In this document: positions 36,231 through 45,336 of the stretch, in pieces | Numbering within the stretch: the stretch's first letter is position 1 | Layout of the letters: every line of letters begins with the position of its first letter | Origin: Corallococcus sp. AS-1-6 | GTDB lineage: Bacteria > Myxococcota > Myxococcia > Myxococcales > Myxococcaceae | NCBI RefSeq assembly: GCF_020037015.1 | Contig: NZ_JAIQDE010000008.1 | Location: 248,001 to 312,000, forward strand | Direction of reading: 5' to 3' | DNA length: 64,000 nucleotides | Translations under genes and position numbers: made by a program | Notes under the pieces: model-generated | Databases searched by the model: none | What the model saw: the letters and a program-made list of their open reading frames with translations, nothing else | What the model was told of the DNA's origin: nothing

Positions 36231-37631
36231 TCAGCGCCCGGTCGACAGACCGGAGGGAACACCCGTGGGAACGGCCACCGGCGTCGGTGCCGGCGCGGCG
36301 GGAGTGCACGGGTTGGGCAGCTTGCCCGAAGCCGCGGGCGTCGTGTTCACCAAAGCGGGGGCCTGCGCCTGGGGGGGCAGCCGGCGCGGGGGCAACTGCA
36401 CCGGCGGGGGGATGGGGCAGTGCGTGCACGGCCCCTTGAGCGGAATCACCAGCCGCCGGCCAATGCTCAGGAACGTGTTGCGCATCCGGTTGGCCTTCTT
36501 GATGGCCACCACGCTGGAGTTGTGACGCAACGCGATGCCGCCCAGCGTGTCCCCGTTGCGCACCTTGTACATCATCAGGTTCTGGTCCGGCTGGAGCGCC
36601 AGCAGCGGCGCCACCCGGCGGCCCAGCTCCTGCGCGCGGCCGTTGAAGAAGCGCACGTGGAAGTGGTCGCGGTGCCGGCGCGCGTGCTTGATGAGTGAGT
36701 TGAAGCCCGCGTTGAACAGCGAATCCAGCCAGACCTTGTCCTCGCCAATGGACAGCGCGTAGTCGTACAGGACCTTCATCACGCGCTTGTCCACGAGGAT
36801 CATCTGCACGTCGGTGTTCACCACCAGCGAGCGGACCAGCGCCCAGTTCATGGCCACGTCGATGTAGCGCTCCCGCTCGCGCTCGCGCACCGGCTCCGCG
36901 GTCGGGTAGTAGAAGCCGAAGTCCACGTCACGGCCGTTCTGGTGGCTCTTGTGCGGGCGCAGGTAGCCGCCGTCCTTGGTGGACAGGCGGTTGACGCGCA
37001 GCGGGGGCACGTTCGGGTACTGCGCGCGCACCGCGCGGATGGCGGCGACCACGTAGTCCACCGTCTCCTGCGTGCCGTAGGCGATGTCCGGCGACACCAC
37101 CAGCCAATCCTTGTCATCCGGCACGCGCACGCTGTTGAGCTGCCGGCCGCTCTCCACGAAGCCAATGGACATGGAGCCCAGCGTGGCCGGGTCCTTCTTC
37201 CACGCCTCGGTGAGCGCCTCGTCGGACAGGTCCGCCGTGTACAGCGGCCCCGCGGGCGCGGCGGGCGCGAGCGGCGCCTGCATCTCGCCCTCCTCGCTCA
37301 CGCCTTCGTCGTCGGTGGCCGCGGAGGCCTCGTCCTCCTCTTCCTCCGCGTCCACGGGGCAGGGGTTCTCCCGCACGGCGGCGTCGGTGACGACGGCGGC
37401 GACCTCCGCCGGGGAAGGCATCGCGACGGGGGCACCGGACGCGCTCACGGCGGGCGTGGCCTGGGGCTCGGCCGCGGCCGGAGCCGGCGCGGGCGGCGTC
37501 TGGGCCGGCGTCTCCACGGGAGGCGTCGCGGCCGAGGCCTGGACCGGGGCCGGTGCCGGAGGCGGGACGGGGGTGACGACACGCGCGGCGCAGCCGGCGC
37601 AGAACAGGAGGATCAGGAGTGAGGAACGCAC
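36231..37631 (-). CDS. Lipoprotein with MepA-like murein endopeptidase domain and LysM
   Basis: 466 residues. The N-terminus MRSSLLILLFCAGC ends in a lipobox-like Cys. A Pro/Ala-rich linker reaches to about residue 100. The central domain (about 155-325) resembles penicillin-insensitive murein endopeptidase: KSHQNGRDVDFGFYYP and RRHRDHFHVRFF provide the zinc-binding His/Asp/His set. A LysM peptidoglycan-binding domain follows (about 345-395, YKVRNGDTLGGIALRHNSSV), then a second Pro-rich tail. The role is cleavage of peptide cross-links in the cell wall, anchored in the outer or inner membrane. It probably heads the operon with deoD and the AlkB-like gene. LysM after the catalytic domain is an uncommon order for MepA proteins. 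Confidence 0.88.
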   Translation of the reverse strand: MRSSLLILLFCAGCAARVVTPVPPPAPAPVQASAATPPVETPAQTPPAPAPAAAEPQATPAVSASGAPVAMPSPAEVAAVVTDAAVRENPCPVDAEEEEDEASAATDDEGVSEEGEMQAPLAPAAPAGPLYTADLSDEALTEAWKKDPATLGSMSIGFVESGRQLNSVRVPDDKDWLVVSPDIAYGTQETVDYVVAAIRAVRAQYPNVPPLRVNRLSTKDGGYLRPHKSHQNGRDVDFGFYYPTAEPVRERERERYIDVAMNWALVRSLVVNTDVQMILVDKRVMKVLYDYALSIGEDKVWLDSLFNAGFNSLIKHARRHRDHFHVRFFNGRAQELGRRVAPLLALQPDQNLMMYKVRNGDTLGGIALRHNSSVVAIKKANRMRNTFLSIGRRLVIPLKGPCTHCPIPPPVQLPPRRLPPQAQAPALVNTTPAASGKLPNPCTPAAPAPTPVAVPTGVPSGLSTGR

Positions 37632-37716
37632 CGGGCCGCAGGATGGCCCGAGATGCCCGGGTCACCAAGCGCGGAGCGCGATTTTGACTGCGCGTGCGCA
37701 CCCCTGCCTGCCTGCT

Positions 37717-38268
37717 TCAACCGCTCCGTGCCACGCCTTCCGCCTCGAGCACCTGCGAGGCACGGCGAGGCGAGAGCACCTCGAAGGGCAGGCGCCGTCC
37801 GCCGCCCATCGACAGCACGCGCTGGTCCTTGCTCACCAGCCACGCGGCGCCCGCGCGGGCCGTCAGCTCCAGGAACTTCTGATCATCCCGGTCCCGGCAC
37901 GGCGGCAGCTCCACCGGTGAGCCCTCACCGTCCGCCACGCGCACGAGCGCGCCGTACGCGTCGCGCACCGCCCGCTGCGCGTCCGCCGTCAGCTTGAACC
38001 AGGGATAGGCGAGCACCAGCGCCAGCTCCTTCAGCGTGTGCCGGTCCGCCCACGCCGTCAGCGAGCCCGAACGCAGCGCCTGCGCCAACGGCCGCGTGAA
38101 GACGTCATCAAAGACGAACACGTCCAGCACCACGTTGGTGTCCAGCACCACGGAACGAACGGCAGGCACAGCGGAAGGCGTCTTCACGGTGAAGGAACTT
38201 TCCGTCACCAACACCGCCGACACAACCCTGCCCCTTCCCGCGTCAATCACAATGCACGGCGGGTCCAT
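37717..38268 (-). CDS. PIN-domain protein, putative ribonuclease
   Basis: 183 residues if translation begins at the ATG at 38268. An alternative GTG at 38169 would begin the protein just before the PIN core (VVLDTNVVLDVF) and give 150 residues, which is more typical. Acidic active-site residues are visible in LDTNV, TLKEL and DRDDQKF. The family contains VapC-type RNase toxins of toxin-antitoxin pairs. I see no small antitoxin gene on either side, so it is an orphan or a chromosomal nuclease. It is divergent from the CAP-domain lipoprotein gene. Confidence 0.75.
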   Translation of the reverse strand: MDPPCIVIDAGRGRVVSAVLVTESSFTVKTPSAVPAVRSVVLDTNVVLDVFVFDDVFTRPLAQALRSGSLTAWADRHTLKELALVLAYPWFKLTADAQRAVRDAYGALVRVADGEGSPVELPPCRDRDDQKFLELTARAGAAWLVSKDQRVLSMGGGRRLPFEVLSPRRASQVLEAEGVARSG

Positions 38269-38351
38269 GGCGGAAACCAGGAATCACCGACAAGAATGCA
38301 TCTCGCTGAACCCCTCCCCCTGACTGGCCCCCGCCGGTGAAAGGTCTGTCC

Positions 38352-38966
38352 ATGAAGCCCTCCGCCCGTTCGCTGTGTCTGACGTTGTTGAGCGCCGCTG
38401 CCCTGCTGGGAGGCTGTGGAGGCGAGGAGTCGCCCACGCAGCAGGGGGAAGGCGTCGTCGTGCCGCCGGCCCAGACGGAGGCCGCTGGCAACGACCTGAG
38501 CGCGAGCGCCGCGTACTGCGACGACGTGACGACGTGGGACCCGGCCTGGGTGCAGTTGGAGAACGACGTGCTCACGCTCATCAACCAGCGGCGCGCGGCG
38601 GGTGCCACCTGTGGCGGCGTGGCGAAGCCGGCGGTGGGCGCGCTCACGAACAATGACAAGCTTCGCTGTGCGGCGCGCAAGCACTCCAAGGACATGGGGA
38701 CGAACAACTTCTTCAGCCACACGGGCTCCAATGGCTCCACGCCGTGGCAGCGGATGACGTCCGCGGGCTACAGCTACCGCAGGGCGGCGGAGAACATCGC
38801 CGCGGGCTACGGCACCGCGCAGGCGGTGGTGGACGGCTGGATGGCCAGCACCGGGCACTGCAACAACATCATGGACGGGGCGCTGAAGGAGACGGGCATC
38901 GGCTACTTCAACGCGCCCTCCAGCACGTACCGCGCGTACTGGACGCAGGACTTCGGCACGCCGTAG
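38352..38966 (+). CDS. CAP/SCP-domain lipoprotein
   Basis: 204 residues from the ATG at 38352; an in-frame ATG at 38337 would only add five residues. A signal peptide ends in the lipobox LLGGC. The CAP domain (about 65-200) includes LINQRRAAGATCGG, AARKHSKDMGTNNFFSHTGS (His and acidic cavity residues), AENIAAGYGTAQAVVDGWM and GHCNNIMDG. CAP proteins bind lipids or act as secreted effectors; bacterial versions are common in myxobacteria, but their role is unclear. Four Cys in the mature part could form disulfides. Confidence 0.88.
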   Translation: MKPSARSLCLTLLSAAALLGGCGGEESPTQQGEGVVVPPAQTEAAGNDLSASAAYCDDVTTWDPAWVQLENDVLTLINQRRAAGATCGGVAKPAVGALTNNDKLRCAARKHSKDMGTNNFFSHTGSNGSTPWQRMTSAGYSYRRAAENIAAGYGTAQAVVDGWMASTGHCNNIMDGALKETGIGYFNAPSSTYRAYWTQDFGTP

Positions 38967-39003
38967 TTCCCGGGGAAGGGCGGAGGGCTATGCTCCGCGG
39001 CCC

Positions 39004-40194
39004 ATGCCCTCCCCCTTCGCCGAGCACTTCCCCGCCCTGCGGTCTGGCTTCAGCTACCTGGACAACGCGGCGGGGGCGCAGGTGCCCACGCACTGCATCG
39101 ACGCCATCCATCAATTCCTCTCGGGTGGGAGCTGCAACGTGGGCCAGCCCTACCCCGCCTCCCGCGTGGCCACGGCGCTCAAGGCCCGGGCGCGCGAGGA
39201 GACGGCGGAGTTCCTGAACTGCCGGCCCGATGAAGTCATGCTCGGGCCCAGCGCCACCGCGCTCACGTTCCAGGTGGGCCGGGCCGTCTCACGCCTCTTC
39301 AAGCCGGGCGACGAGGTGGTCATCTCCGAGTTGGAGCACGAATCCAACGCGGCCCCGTGGCGCGCGCTGGAGGCGCAGGGCGTGAAGGTGACGACCTGGC
39401 GCGCGAGCTGGCCGGAGGGCCGGCTGGAGGCCTCCGAGTTGCGCAAGCTCGTCACGCCGCGCACGCGGCTGGTGGCGGTGTCCGCGGCGGCGAACTCGGT
39501 GGGCGCGACGCCGGACGTGGCCGCGGCGGCGGAGGTGGCGCACGGCGTGGGCGCGCGGCTGTTCGTCGACGCTGTGCACTCCAGTCCGCATCACCTGCCG
39601 GACGTGCGCGCGTGGGGCGCGGACTTCGCGGTGTTCTCGCCGTACAAGGTCTTCGGTCCGCACCTGGGCTGTCTGTTCGTGCGGCGCGAGCTGCTGGCGG
39701 GGTTGCCGGCGGACAAGCTGTGGTTCATGCCGGATGACGGCCCGCAGAAGTTCGAGCCGGGCACGGCGAACCACGAAGGCTGGGCCGGGTGGCTGGGTTC
39801 GCTGCGCTACCTGCGTGAAGTGCTGGGCGGCGGCCAGCCGGGGCGAGAGGGATTGACGCGGGCCTTCCAGCGCATCGCGCAACTGGAGCAGCCGCTGCTG
39901 GAGGCCGCGCTGGAGCAACTGTCCCGGCATCCGCGAGTGCAGTTGTATGGGCCGAAGACATCCGCCGGGCGCGTGGCCACGTTCTGTTTCAACGTGACGG
40001 GCCTGTCGCCGCGCGCCGTGGCGGAGCACCTGGCGGAGCAGGGCGTGGGCGTCGCGGCGGGGCACTACTACGCGACGATGGCGGCGGAGGCGCTGGGGCT
40101 CATGCCCGACGGCGCGGTGCGCGCATCGTTGCTCCACTACAACACGGCGGAGGACGTGGGCCGGCTGCTCGCGGCGCTGGACTCACTGCCCTGA
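39004..40194 (+). CDS. Cysteine-desulfurase-like class V aminotransferase
   Basis: 396 residues, about the size of SufS/CsdA. PLP-binding Lys is in FSPYKVFGPHLG, the cofactor Asp in LFVDAVHSSPHH, and YLDNAAGAQVP at the N-terminus is typical of the fold. However, the loop that carries the persulfide Cys in SufS-type enzymes (AGHHCA) reads AGHYYA here, so sulfur transfer by the normal mechanism is unlikely. This matches the cysteine desulfurase-like subgroup, whose reaction is not established. No suf or isc genes are nearby. It converges on the EamA transporter gene with about 19 bp between stops. Confidence 0.87.
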   Translation: MPSPFAEHFPALRSGFSYLDNAAGAQVPTHCIDAIHQFLSGGSCNVGQPYPASRVATALKARAREETAEFLNCRPDEVMLGPSATALTFQVGRAVSRLFKPGDEVVISELEHESNAAPWRALEAQGVKVTTWRASWPEGRLEASELRKLVTPRTRLVAVSAAANSVGATPDVAAAAEVAHGVGARLFVDAVHSSPHHLPDVRAWGADFAVFSPYKVFGPHLGCLFVRRELLAGLPADKLWFMPDDGPQKFEPGTANHEGWAGWLGSLRYLREVLGGGQPGREGLTRAFQRIAQLEQPLLEAALEQLSRHPRVQLYGPKTSAGRVATFCFNVTGLSPRAVAEHLAEQGVGVAAGHYYATMAAEALGLMPDGAVRASLLHYNTAEDVGRLLAALDSLP

Positions 40195-40213
40195 TGCCGG
40201 AGGGCCGTGCCCC

Positions 40214-41098
40214 TCACGCCTCCACGGGAGGAGGAGGCTGCTTCGCCGTCAGCGTCGCCCCCGCGGACGCCACGCTCACCAGCGCGACCGCCAGCCATTG
40301 CATGGGCGTGAGCTGCTCGCGCAGGAACAACCACCCCACCAGCGTGGCCACCCCGGGCTCCAGGCTCATCAGGATGCCGAAGGTGCGGCTGGAGAGCTGT
40401 CCCAGGGCCAGCATCTCCAGCGTGTACGGCAGCGCGCTGGACAGGAGCGCCACGCCCACTCCCGCGGCGAAGAGGCCCGGCGTCAGCCGCTCCAGGTGGC
40501 CCTCGCGCAGCATGAACGGCAGCACCGTCAGCATGGCCACCACCATGCCCGCCGCCACGCCCTGCCCTTCCGGCACGCGGCGCGACAGCCTTCCCCCCGC
40601 CAGGATGTAGAGCGCCCAGCACGCGCCCGCCGTCAGCGCCAGCACCACGCCCAGCGGATCCAACGCGCCGGGCTTCGCCGTCCAGGGCGTAATCAACACG
40701 ATGCCCGTCGCAGCGAAGAGCACCCACACGAAGTCCAAGGCCTTGCGCGAACCCACCACCGCCAGCACGAAGGGCCCCACGAACTCCAGCGTCACCGCGA
40801 GCCCCAGCGGGATGCGCGCGATGGCCAGGTAGTACGTGAGGTTCATCACGCCCAGCGCCACGCCATACGGCACGACGGCCGCCCACTGCGCCCGCGTGTA
40901 GCGCAGGAGCGGCGGACGGAAGAACGCCAGCAGCATCACCGACGCCAGCACCAGCCGCAGGCCCGCGGCCCCCACCGAGCCCAGGACCGGGAAGAGCCCC
41001 TTCGCGAGCGCGGCGCCCCCCTGCACGCTCACCACGGCGATGAGGACCGCGGGGATGGGGGGCAAGGCGGGGACACGGCGTCCGGCGACTTCACTCAT
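40214..41098 (-). CDS. EamA/DMT family transporter, RhtA-like
   Basis: 294 residues with about ten hydrophobic helices arranged as two EamA repeats. The sequence GGAALAKGLFPVLGSVGAAGLR and LEFVGPFVLAV in the first repeat, and LSSALPYTLEMLALGQLSSRTFG-type sequence in the second, match RhtA, the threonine/homoserine exporter of E. coli, and relatives. The likely role is inner-membrane efflux of small amino-acid-like metabolites. The gene follows the DUF4153-like membrane protein gene by 25 bp on the same strand. Confidence 0.88.
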   Translation of the reverse strand: MSEVAGRRVPALPPIPAVLIAVVSVQGGAALAKGLFPVLGSVGAAGLRLVLASVMLLAFFRPPLLRYTRAQWAAVVPYGVALGVMNLTYYLAIARIPLGLAVTLEFVGPFVLAVVGSRKALDFVWVLFAATGIVLITPWTAKPGALDPLGVVLALTAGACWALYILAGGRLSRRVPEGQGVAAGMVVAMLTVLPFMLREGHLERLTPGLFAAGVGVALLSSALPYTLEMLALGQLSSRTFGILMSLEPGVATLVGWLFLREQLTPMQWLAVALVSVASAGATLTAKQPPPPVEA

Positions 41099-41123
41099 GG
41101 CGCCGGAATCTAGCCAGGGTGCC

Positions 41124-42677
41124 TCACGGATTCACGGGCGCACTCCACGCCCCCGTCCGCAGCAGCGCACGGCGGGCGAGGAAGCGGGAGAGATTCCACT
41201 CCGGGACCGTGTCCCGCTGCTCCAGCCGCTCCAGGTGCTCCTTCAGGACGGTCGCCAGCGGCCCCGGGTACTGCTCCGCGAGGGTGGCTTCGGCCTGGAC
41301 CAGCCCGGGCACGGCGTCCGCGGACAGGTCGTAGAACATTTCGGTGTCCAACGAACCGGTGCGCGCGTACCGCTCCAGGTTGTGGCGGACGATGAAGGCC
41401 TCCGGGTTGAGGAAGTTGAGCACCAGCACCGAGCCCAGCGCCGTGGCGAAGGCCCCCACCGCGAAGCGCTCCGGCTTCCACCACAGCGTCACCGCGCGCC
41501 AGGCCAGCGCCGCGCCCAGCGCCACCATGAAGACGTGCGTGTGCACGCGCAGCAGCGTGTAGCCGAACGCGTCCTCGTACAGCGACAGGCGCCGCATCGC
41601 GGACGCGAGGATGATCAGCGTCAGCACCACCATCAACGACGTGCTCGCGCGGAAGACGGTCTGCGCCACGCGCGTCTCGCGCCGCGTCCAGCGCGTCAGG
41701 GCCATCACCAGCACCAGCGTCAGCGAGGCGACGATCACCAGCTCGAAGAAGCCGCGCCGCGCGTACTCCGCGAAGGTGTAGCCGGCCGCGGGCGACGACG
41801 CGTCGCCGACGAACAGGTACGCCACCTGGAAGGCCGCGAAGACGAAGAACAGCGCGTTCACGGCGAAGATGAGCGTGAGCGCCTCGATGAGCCCCAGGCG
41901 CGGCGTGGCCGGCGCCACCTCCGCGTCTCCCAGCTCCTTCGTGGCGCGGCGGCGCAGCGCATGTCCCAGCACGCCCGCGGCGACGCTCGCGCCGAACGCC
42001 ACGCCCATGCCGCGCCCCACCAGGAGCTCCAGGCCCAGGTCGAACGACAGCAGCCGCTGCAAGGTGGAGGAGAAGATGCTGTCCGCGGAGTCCAGCAGCA
42101 GCCCGAACACCAGCAGCACCGGCAGCGTCAGCAGCAGGCCCCGCGTCAGCGCCCACAGCAGGCGCGAGTGGCTCTTGAGCCCGCGCACGTCCACGCCGTC
42201 CCGGACGAGCACCGGCGGGTAGAGCAGGCCCTGCGCGGCGGAGCCAAAGAAGACGACGACGTAGTCGGTGAGCCCCAGCCGCTCCACGCGGCCCGCGGCC
42301 CAGAAGTGCGCCAGCATCATCAGGAGCACGGCCGCCGTCATCACGTTGAGCGGCAGGAGCCAGGAGCTGTCCCGCACCGCCACGAAGACGCTGACCAGCC
42401 CCAGCGGCGCCAGCAGCCACGCATTGGGCCGCGCGCGCTGCCAGCCCTCACGCCCGCCCAGCCACGCGAGCGCGCCCACCAGGGCCGCCACCAGCAGCGG
42501 GAAGCCCAGGCCCCAACGCGCCCGGTCGAGCAGGACCTCCGCGAGCACCCCCAGCGTCAGCGACGCCGCCAGCGTCCGGCGCGGGGCGCGCACCCACGGG
42601 AGCAGCGGCCGGGCCGGAGCCGTGACGGAGGGAGCGGGAGAAGGAGGAAGCGGGGACAGGGGAACGGACGGGGTCAT
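41124..42677 (-). CDS. DUF4153/DUF4173-like polytopic membrane protein
   Basis: 517 residues from the ATG at 42677 with GAGGTG upstream; the frame runs open further, but without membrane character. It has about eleven to thirteen hydrophobic segments. The arrangement resembles the DUF4153/DUF4173 group: an N-terminal cluster of helices, loops carrying TDYVVVFFGSAAQ and EYARRGFFELV, and a soluble C-terminal tail of about 90 residues. The function of this family is not known. It is upstream of the RhtA-like gene. I could not identify catalytic residues. Confidence 0.75.
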   Translation of the reverse strand: MTPSVPLSPLPPSPAPSVTAPARPLLPWVRAPRRTLAASLTLGVLAEVLLDRARWGLGFPLLVAALVGALAWLGGREGWQRARPNAWLLAPLGLVSVFVAVRDSSWLLPLNVMTAAVLLMMLAHFWAAGRVERLGLTDYVVVFFGSAAQGLLYPPVLVRDGVDVRGLKSHSRLLWALTRGLLLTLPVLLVFGLLLDSADSIFSSTLQRLLSFDLGLELLVGRGMGVAFGASVAAGVLGHALRRRATKELGDAEVAPATPRLGLIEALTLIFAVNALFFVFAAFQVAYLFVGDASSPAAGYTFAEYARRGFFELVIVASLTLVLVMALTRWTRRETRVAQTVFRASTSLMVVLTLIILASAMRRLSLYEDAFGYTLLRVHTHVFMVALGAALAWRAVTLWWKPERFAVGAFATALGSVLVLNFLNPEAFIVRHNLERYARTGSLDTEMFYDLSADAVPGLVQAEATLAEQYPGPLATVLKEHLERLEQRDTVPEWNLSRFLARRALLRTGAWSAPVNP

Positions 42678-43046
42678 GGCGTCGGCACCTCGCGGGCGGT
42701 TCAGCACCCGGAAACGGCGACAGGATGCCCACGCCCGAGGGCACGGCCGGGGACCTCGGAGGCGAGCGGTCGCGGAGCCACGCCGAACGGCGCGAGCCCT
42801 CCCGTGGCCGGTCGCCCGGGCCGGAGCCGGGAGCGCGCCCCCGGCCGTGAACGGTCGGAAAGCGCCACCGCTCCGGTCGCGCACCCGGTGTGACGCACCG
42901 GGCGACACCCGGGCACCACCCGGTGTCCGCCCCACCGGCACCGGGAGTCCTCGCCCGGGACGCGGGGTGAGCCGCGCCGCGTCGTCGGACGCTCCAGTCA
43001 GGTCCGCGAGGCACCCGAGGAGGGCCGATGTTAGGTTGCCGCCCCG
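42678..43046. other. Divergent intergenic region rich in CCGGTG repeats
   Basis: 369 bp between divergent starts, extremely GC-rich. It contains a perfect dyad CCCGGTG-TGACG-CACCGGG (42884-42902), followed by more CCGGTGT and ACACCCGGG units up to about 42950, and the 12-mer GGCCGTGAACGG (42843-42854), which recurs at 63015-63026. These could be operators or a structured leader for the + strand gene. I see no ORF with coding features and no clear promoter hexamers. Confidence 0.55.
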
Positions 43047-44048
43047 ATGTCACCCCTGACGCGGCCCCCCTTCCGCCTCCGTCCCCGCTGGACCCTCGCC
43101 CTGTGGGGCCTGGTGCTCACCGTCGCGGGCTGTGACGGACCGTCCTCCCAGTCCCTGCCGGTTCCAGACGCGGGCGCCTGCGTCCAGGGCAACTGCCCGC
43201 AGCCCGACAGCGGAACGCCGGTGGACCCGGCCGGCACCCGCGTGCGCATCGCGGCGTTCAACGTGCACCGCCTCTTCGACACCGTCTGCGACACGGGCGC
43301 GTGCGGCGGCTCCAACTACGAGGAGCTGCCCACCGACGCGGAGTTCGAGGCACAGGTGACCCGGCTCGGCCAGGCCATCAACGCGCTCAACGCGGACATC
43401 GTGATGCTGGAAGAGGTCGAAACGCAGAACTCGCTGGACGGGCTGCTGCGGAAGGTCCCGCGCTTCCCCTATTCGAAGCTCGGGGAGACGTACACCAAGG
43501 CGTCCGTGGACGTGGCCGTCCTCTCCGTCCACCCCATCCTCGAAGTGCGCAGCCACCGGAACCAATACATCTACCGGCCCGATGGCTCCGCCACACGCTT
43601 CTCGCGCGACCTGCTCGAGGTCCACCTGGACGTGGACGGCACGCGGGTCATCGCCTTCGCGGCGCACTTCCGCTCCAAGGTGGACGATGATCCGGGCCGC
43701 CGCCTGGCGGAGGCCACGGCCTCGCGGGACATCCTCCTCGAATCCGCGAAGGAGTTCCCCGGCGCGATGATCGTGCTCGGCGGAGACCTCAACGACGTCC
43801 CCGGCTCGGAGCCCATCAACGCCCTGGACCAGGCGCTGTTGCGCGTCGCCAGGGACCGGCCGGACAGCGAGACCTGGACGTACTTCTACTCCGGCAGGGG
43901 CCAGGCCATCGACCACCTCTACCTCGCGCCCGACGGGGGCGGCGTGTACGTGCCGGGCTCCTTCCGTGTGGCCCGCGAGCCCACGGGCGGCTACGGCGGC
44001 TCCGACCACGGCGCGGTGTACGCGGACTTCGCCCTCACCCCGCACTGA
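43047..44048 (+). CDS. Endonuclease/exonuclease/phosphatase family lipoprotein
   Basis: 333 residues. An N-terminal signal with lipobox VAGC is followed by a short Pro/Asp linker. The EEP fold (about 68-330) is well marked: AAFNVHRLFD (Asn), MLEEVE (metal Glu), VLGGDLNDVPGS (Asp-x-Asn) and GGSDHGAVYADF (catalytic Asp-His). The family includes DNases, sphingomyelinases and inositol phosphatases. An exported, lipid-anchored form in a predatory or soil bacterium suggests an extracellular or periplasmic phosphodiesterase, but the substrate is not readable. The Cys-rich early part (CVQGNCPQ, CDTGACGG) suggests disulfides. Confidence 0.9.
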   Translation: MSPLTRPPFRLRPRWTLALWGLVLTVAGCDGPSSQSLPVPDAGACVQGNCPQPDSGTPVDPAGTRVRIAAFNVHRLFDTVCDTGACGGSNYEELPTDAEFEAQVTRLGQAINALNADIVMLEEVETQNSLDGLLRKVPRFPYSKLGETYTKASVDVAVLSVHPILEVRSHRNQYIYRPDGSATRFSRDLLEVHLDVDGTRVIAFAAHFRSKVDDDPGRRLAEATASRDILLESAKEFPGAMIVLGGDLNDVPGSEPINALDQALLRVARDRPDSETWTYFYSGRGQAIDHLYLAPDGGGVYVPGSFRVAREPTGGYGGSDHGAVYADFALTPH

Positions 44049-44123
44049 AGCGCGCGGGACGGCGAACCCCGCACACTCCCCCGCCCTGTCAGCGCGGTGC
44101 CTGTGGACCACCGCACGCGGAAG

Positions 44124-44151
44124 GGCTGGCATTGACGCGGCAATGACAGCC
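44124..44151. promoter_or_regulatory. Inverted repeat upstream of the GNAT gene
   Basis: GGCTGGCATTG (44124-44134) and CAATGACAGCC (44141-44151) are inverted with one mismatch in 11 and a 6-bp centre. It sits about 140 bp before the GNAT start. A candidate operator; the regulator is unknown. Confidence 0.4.
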
Positions 44152-44286
44152 AGGGAGGAGCCATGCCCGGCGGCCGGTTTCCAGCCCGCCCCCCCTCCCT
44201 ACCTTCCTTGCCATGAACAGCAATCGCATGGCGCATGCGGCACGCCATCCCCGGGCGCTCCGGCATCCCGTCCTGGAGGGCAGGCC

Positions 44287-45336
44287 ATGATTGAGGTGCG
44301 CACCTTCGAAGGTGACGCCTCCGAGGCGTCCTGGTTCCTCAACCGCGTCTGGCAATCCACCTACGGCAAGACGGCCCCGCTCCCCGTCTGGGACAAGCGC
44401 TTCTGCGACTGGCGCCTGTTCCGCGACGGGCAGGCGCCGCGCGACTACCTGCTGGCGGCGTACGAGGGGAAGACGCTGGTGGGCACCCTCTTCGCGGAGC
44501 CCGCGAGGTTGCGCCTGGGACGCATGGAGGTGGACGGCAGCTACGGCGTGCGGGCCACCGTCACGAACTCCCATCGGGGACAGGGCATTGGCGCGAAGCT
44601 CGCGCGCGAGCTGCTCCGCAGACACCAGGACCGGGCCGCGCGCATCACCCTGGGCTTCACGACCACGGAGCCCCGCCCGCCGGGCTTCTGGCGGCACGCG
44701 TGGAACACGCGCCTCTTCGGAGGCCTGGGGATGTGGATGTATGCCTTTGATGCACGAACGCTCGCCCGCTGGTCCTTCACGGACAACGAGCGGAGGCTGT
44801 TCACGCTGGCGCATCCCCTGCTGCGGCACCGCTTCCGGGAGGCGGACCGCCAGGGCATCCGCCCCTACCAGGCGGCGGACCTGGGCGGCTGCACGGCGCT
44901 GGTCCACGACATGCTGCGCCCGGTGACGCTGGGCTACACGTACACGACCGAGCAACTGGCGGCCCAGCTCCAGTACCGCGACGTGCCCCGGACCTTCGTG
45001 CTGGAGCAGGACGGCGAGGTGCGCGGGCTGGTGAGCTCACACAGCCTGTTGATGACGGGCGTGGGCGAGCTCACCGCGGAGGTCGTGGACCTGATGGCCT
45101 TCCACGCCTCCGTGTCCGCCGAGGACCGGCAGCGGCTGCTCCAGGTGGCCATGCAGGACATGGAGCGCCGGGGCGTGGCCTTCGCGGGCATGCTGCGCGG
45201 GCCCGGCACCACGGCCTGTCTGTTGTTGCGCTCGGGCTGGGTGCCGCTGCCCCGCCGCGCGAAGGTGACGTGCCTGATGCCCGTCTGCGACCTGGACCTG
45301 CCCGCGGACCCGTGCGTCTTCACGCACCTGCGCTGA
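44287..45336 (+). CDS. GNAT family N-acetyltransferase (possibly two domains)
   Basis: 349 residues from the ATG at 44287, which has GGAGGG upstream; the open frame to 43966 has no domain and overlaps the preceding gene. The first half carries the acetyl-CoA motif SHRGQGIGAKLARELL (R-G-Q-G-I-G) near residue 97. The second half (about 190-340) has GNAT-like strand/helix spacing with YQAADLGGCTALV and VLEQDGEVRGLVSSHSLL but no clear P-loop, so it may be a degenerate second domain. The substrate is unknown. The gene overlaps the convergent glycosyltransferase gene by 17 bp at the 3' end. Confidence 0.82.
   Translation: MIEVRTFEGDASEASWFLNRVWQSTYGKTAPLPVWDKRFCDWRLFRDGQAPRDYLLAAYEGKTLVGTLFAEPARLRLGRMEVDGSYGVRATVTNSHRGQGIGAKLARELLRRHQDRAARITLGFTTTEPRPPGFWRHAWNTRLFGGLGMWMYAFDARTLARWSFTDNERRLFTLAHPLLRHRFREADRQGIRPYQAADLGGCTALVHDMLRPVTLGYTYTTEQLAAQLQYRDVPRTFVLEQDGEVRGLVSSHSLLMTGVGELTAEVVDLMAFHASVSAEDRQRLLQVAMQDMERRGVAFAGMLRGPGTTACLLLRSGWVPLPRRAKVTCLMPVCDLDLPADPCVFTHLR

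Noticed and set aside
37717-38268. A toxin-antitoxin pair around the PIN-domain gene.
   Set aside because: No small antitoxin-like frame lies next to it on the same strand; the upstream neighbour is a divergent lipoprotein.
44128-44142. GG-N10-GC spacing resembling a sigma-54 promoter before the GNAT gene.
   Set aside because: The -12 element lacks TTGC, and the bases are better explained by the inverted repeat at 44124-44151.
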